Source of the DNA: Alphaproteobacteria bacterium UBA2947
GTDB taxonomy: Bacteria > Pseudomonadota > Alphaproteobacteria > Rs-D84
Direction of reading: 5' to 3'
Length of the DNA: 8,586 bases
Assembly (NCBI GenBank): GCA_002348925.1
Contig: DEBV01000009.1
Location: forward strand, 114,787 to 123,372
Shown piece after piece: positions 6,486 to 8,586 of this stretch. The notes below the pieces were generated by a model that made no database searches, was not told the DNA's origin, and saw only the letters and a program-made list of their open reading frames with translations. Position 1 is the stretch's first letter, and each line of letters opens with the position of its first letter. Both the position numbers and the translations under genes were made by a program.

Positions 6486-8078
6486 ATGAATATGTATCAA
6501 GTGTTCAAGCAGGTGGCGAAAGAATCGCCAGATGCTTTCTATCTGGTACGCGAAAAAATAACTTTCAAAAAAGCTTTGTCAATGATTCATGCGCGTGCAA
6601 CTACTTTGCATAATGCGGGCGTGAAAGCTGGTGATGTGGTTGGTTTGTTATCTCATAATATACCAGAATTTCCATTGACTCTTTTCGCAATATGGTACCT
6701 GGGCGGAACAGTTTTGTTGTTGGATACAAATTTAACCCCGTTTGAATATGATAATATGACCAAGCGTGTTGGGTGTAAGTTTGTGTGCGCAGAAAAATCT
6801 TTTTTCTATAAAGCAAAAGGTTTCAAATTTTTTGATATACAGACCCCAGATGAAGATGCAGACGCTAAATTAAAACCTGCAGATTTGGACAGTGATGATA
6901 TTGCAACATTGTCGTTTACATCTGGTTCAACTGGCAATCCAAAGGTTGTACCGTTAACGCATGGCAATTTGAAATATTCTTCTGATTGTTATGCCGATAT
7001 GGGTAATTGGCTTCATAAAAATGAAGTGATGTATGGATTTTTGCCTCTGTATCACATATTTGGTTTTGCAGCGGGAATTTTGGCGCCTATGTATTTCCAT
7101 ATGGGAATATTATTACAGCCAACTGTTAATCCACGCAACATTTTGGAAGATTTCAAAGTGTATAAACCACATTGTATTCCAGCAGTGCCACGTCTTTACG
7201 AAGTTTTTCGTAACAAGATTATCGAAGGCGTCAAGGAAAAACGCATGTGGTGGTTTGTATCTTTCGTGTTAAGACATCAAAAGTTTTTGCGCGCGATTGG
7301 GTTAGGTAAACTTGTACGGAAAGTACAAAAACCTTTGCGTGATATTTTTGGTGGACGCGTCAATTTGATGATTGCAGGTGGTGCAGCGACCAAACCAGAA
7401 ATTGAAAAATTTTATGAATCTTTGGGAATCACATTTGTTCAGGGCTATGGAATGACGGAAACGGTTGGACCGTTCTGTTGTTCAAGACCGTCAAAACATC
7501 GTGTGCCGTTTGCGTTTGGAACACCAATTGGTTGTTCTGAATGTACAATTCGTGATGCCGATGAAAAGGGTATTGGAACATTGTGGGTTCGTGGACCAAA
7601 TATTTTCAAAGGTTATTTGAATAATAAAGATGCCAACGACGAATCTTTTGATAAAGATGGTTGGTTTAATACTGGTGATTTGGTCTATATGGATAAATAT
7701 AAACAATATCATTTTGCTGGTCGTAAAAAACAAGTGATTGTTTTAGACAGTGGTAAAAATGTTTATCCTGATGAATTGGAAGCACTGTTTATGGAAATAG
7801 ACGGGGTTAAAAATGTTGCTGTGTTTGAACATAAAATCAAAGACAAAACCGTTACATATGCAGTATTGCAGGTTGAAAAGGGAACAACGCTTATCAAATT
7901 GGGGGCGCAGATTGCGTTGGCAAACCGCAAGGTTGCGCCATACAAATGGGTAACCCATTTTGCAATGACAACGGAAGATTTACCTATGACAAGTACACAA
8001 AAGGTAAAGCATCATATGGTTCGTCAGAATTTAATCGATGGTAAATACCCAAATAATACAGAAAATATTTTAAGATAA
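6486..8078 (+). CDS. AMP-forming acyl-CoA synthetase (long-chain fatty acid-CoA ligase-like), first copy
   Basis: A 530-residue ANL-superfamily adenylating enzyme. It should activate a carboxylic acid with ATP to an acyl-AMP and transfer it to CoA or another thiol. Motifs in order: P-loop-like TSGSTGNPK (145-153), GYGMTET (320-326), TGDL (396-399), the hinge-region GRKKQ (412-416) with YPDELE following, and the C-terminal catalytic lysine region at MTSTQKVKH (Lys506 likely catalytic). The P-loop is followed by VVPLTH rather than the common GVxxTH. The middle part, with HQKFLRAIGLGKLVRK and IAGGAATKPEIEKFYESLG, resembles long-chain fatty acid-CoA ligases. No signal peptide or clear membrane segment is seen, so it is probably cytosolic or membrane-peripheral. 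Exact substrate is unknown; medium-chain, aryl or acyl-ACP synthetase activity cannot be excluded. It is followed after 11 bases by a paralog, so the two are probably one operon driven from 6418-6446. Confidence 0.88.
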   Translation: MNMYQVFKQVAKESPDAFYLVREKITFKKALSMIHARATTLHNAGVKAGDVVGLLSHNIPEFPLTLFAIWYLGGTVLLLDTNLTPFEYDNMTKRVGCKFVCAEKSFFYKAKGFKFFDIQTPDEDADAKLKPADLDSDDIATLSFTSGSTGNPKVVPLTHGNLKYSSDCYADMGNWLHKNEVMYGFLPLYHIFGFAAGILAPMYFHMGILLQPTVNPRNILEDFKVYKPHCIPAVPRLYEVFRNKIIEGVKEKRMWWFVSFVLRHQKFLRAIGLGKLVRKVQKPLRDIFGGRVNLMIAGGAATKPEIEKFYESLGITFVQGYGMTETVGPFCCSRPSKHRVPFAFGTPIGCSECTIRDADEKGIGTLWVRGPNIFKGYLNNKDANDESFDKDGWFNTGDLVYMDKYKQYHFAGRKKQVIVLDSGKNVYPDELEALFMEIDGVKNVAVFEHKIKDKTVTYAVLQVEKGTTLIKLGAQIALANRKVAPYKWVTHFAMTTEDLPMTSTQKVKHHMVRQNLIDGKYPNNTENILR

Positions 8079-8081
8079 GGA
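8077..8081 (+). promoter_or_regulatory. Ribosome binding site of the second synthetase, overlapping the first gene's stop
   Basis: AAGGA begins inside the TAA stop (8076-8078) of the first synthetase and stands 8 bases before the ATG at 8090. Ribosomes finishing the first gene end on the site that recruits for the second, which favours coordinated translation. Confidence 0.7.
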
Positions 8082-8089
8082 AAGTTATT

Positions 8090-8586
8090 ATGAATATGTA
8101 TCAATTGTTGGAAAAAAATGTAGAAAGAAATCCAGAAACTGTGTTTTTGGTTCGTGAAAATGTGAATTATAGGGACTTTGTGGGGTTAGTAAAGGCACGT
8201 GCAACTACTTTGCGTGATGCAGGCGTAAAGGCAGGCGATGTGGTTGGTGTTTTATCGCATAATTTACCACAATTCCCAATAACTATGTTTGCAATATGGT
8301 ATCTTGGCGGAACGGTTTTGTTGTTGGATACAAATTTGGCATCCAGTGAATATGACAATATGACAAAAATAACAGAATGCAAATTTGTGTGCGCTGAAAA
8401 ATCTTTCTTTTTTGATACCAAGAATTTTAAATTCTTTGATATAGAAACAAAAGATGAAAACACAGACAAATCTTTGAAACCATATCCATTAAAAGACAGC
8501 GACATTGCAACACTGTCATTTACATCAGGTTCAACAGGAACACCAAAAGTTGTGCCGTTGACTCACTTTAATTTGGTTTCTTGTTC
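8090..8586 (+). CDS. AMP-forming acyl-CoA synthetase, second tandem copy (3' end beyond window)
   Basis: The frame is open from the ATG at 8090 to the window edge: 165 full codons, about a third of a normal gene. It aligns without gaps to the first 165 residues of the upstream synthetase, with 107 identities by hand count (about 65%). Both begin MNMYQ and share the P-loop region LSFTSGSTG and TPKVVPLTH (second copy numbering 142-160) at identical positions. The first 35 residues are much more diverged (10 identities) than residues 36-165 (97 of 130). Many shared residues use different synonymous codons, so this is an established paralog, not a fresh duplication or assembly artefact. The later motifs, including the hinge and catalytic lysine, lie outside, so it is not possible to say whether the gene is intact. 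It is probably co-transcribed with the first copy. Confidence 0.86.
   Translation, partial: MNMYQLLEKNVERNPETVFLVRENVNYRDFVGLVKARATTLRDAGVKAGDVVGVLSHNLPQFPITMFAIWYLGGTVLLLDTNLASSEYDNMTKITECKFVCAEKSFFFDTKNFKFFDIETKDENTDKSLKPYPLKDSDIATLSFTSGSTGTPKVVPLTHFNLVSC

Noticed and set aside
185..8078. Possible UGA recoding, since none of the six complete genes ends in TGA
   Set aside because: Tryptophan is encoded by TGG throughout, no conserved motif is interrupted by TGA, and six stops are too few to mean anything in AT-rich DNA.
6486..8586. The two synthetases as an assembly duplication
   Set aside because: They differ at about a third of residues and at many synonymous sites, so they are separate genes.
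1..8586. Mobile elements, CRISPR arrays, phage genes, restriction or toxin-antitoxin systems
   Set aside because: I looked for transposase, integrase, repeat arrays, terminal inverted repeats and small paired genes on both strands and saw none; all gaps between genes are under 75 bases.

Overview
This is a compact, AT-rich stretch of bacterial chromosome with almost no non-coding DNA. It holds two tRNA genes (one cut by the left edge), five complete protein genes of ordinary cell maintenance, and two tandem acyl-CoA synthetase genes (the second cut by the right edge). The AddB-type protein, the lipoprotein/rsmI gene pair and the tRNAs with encoded CCA suggest an AT-rich alphaproteobacterium, possibly host-associated. 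That placement is inference from protein family resemblance and cannot be proved from this window.

Left part (1-1841): a tRNA-Gly(UCC) to tRNA-Tyr(GUA) unit reads leftwards from a good sigma-70-type promoter just behind the stop codon of a lipoprotein gene. That lipoprotein (185-1786, minus) is a periplasmic-binding-fold protein of the penicillin-binding-protein-activator (LpoA-like) type. It is transcribed divergently from rsmI across only 49 bases, and each gene's likely promoter reaches to the other gene's start codon.

Middle (1836-6415): rsmI (16S rRNA ribose methyltransferase), ysxC/engB (ribosome assembly GTPase) and addB (double-strand break repair nuclease subunit) form a tight rightward cluster with overlapping gene ends (1 and 11 bases), so they are probably co-transcribed and translationally coupled. 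Opposing them is xthA (exonuclease III); the addB and xthA stop codons interlock by 4 bases. No addA lies next to addB here.

Right part (6416-8586): a 70-base divergent control region separates xthA from two tandem AMP-forming acyl-CoA synthetase genes. It carries a strong TTGCAA-N17-TATAAT promoter rightwards and a weaker promoter leftwards that shares the same -10 bases. The two synthetases are about 65% identical by hand count over 165 aligned residues, with most of the difference in the first 35.

I do not see a previously undescribed system, mobile element, CRISPR array or phage remnant. The points most worth checking are the A73 discriminator base of the tRNA-Gly, the tandem synthetase paralogs, the short addB without addA beside it, and the symmetric divergent promoter.
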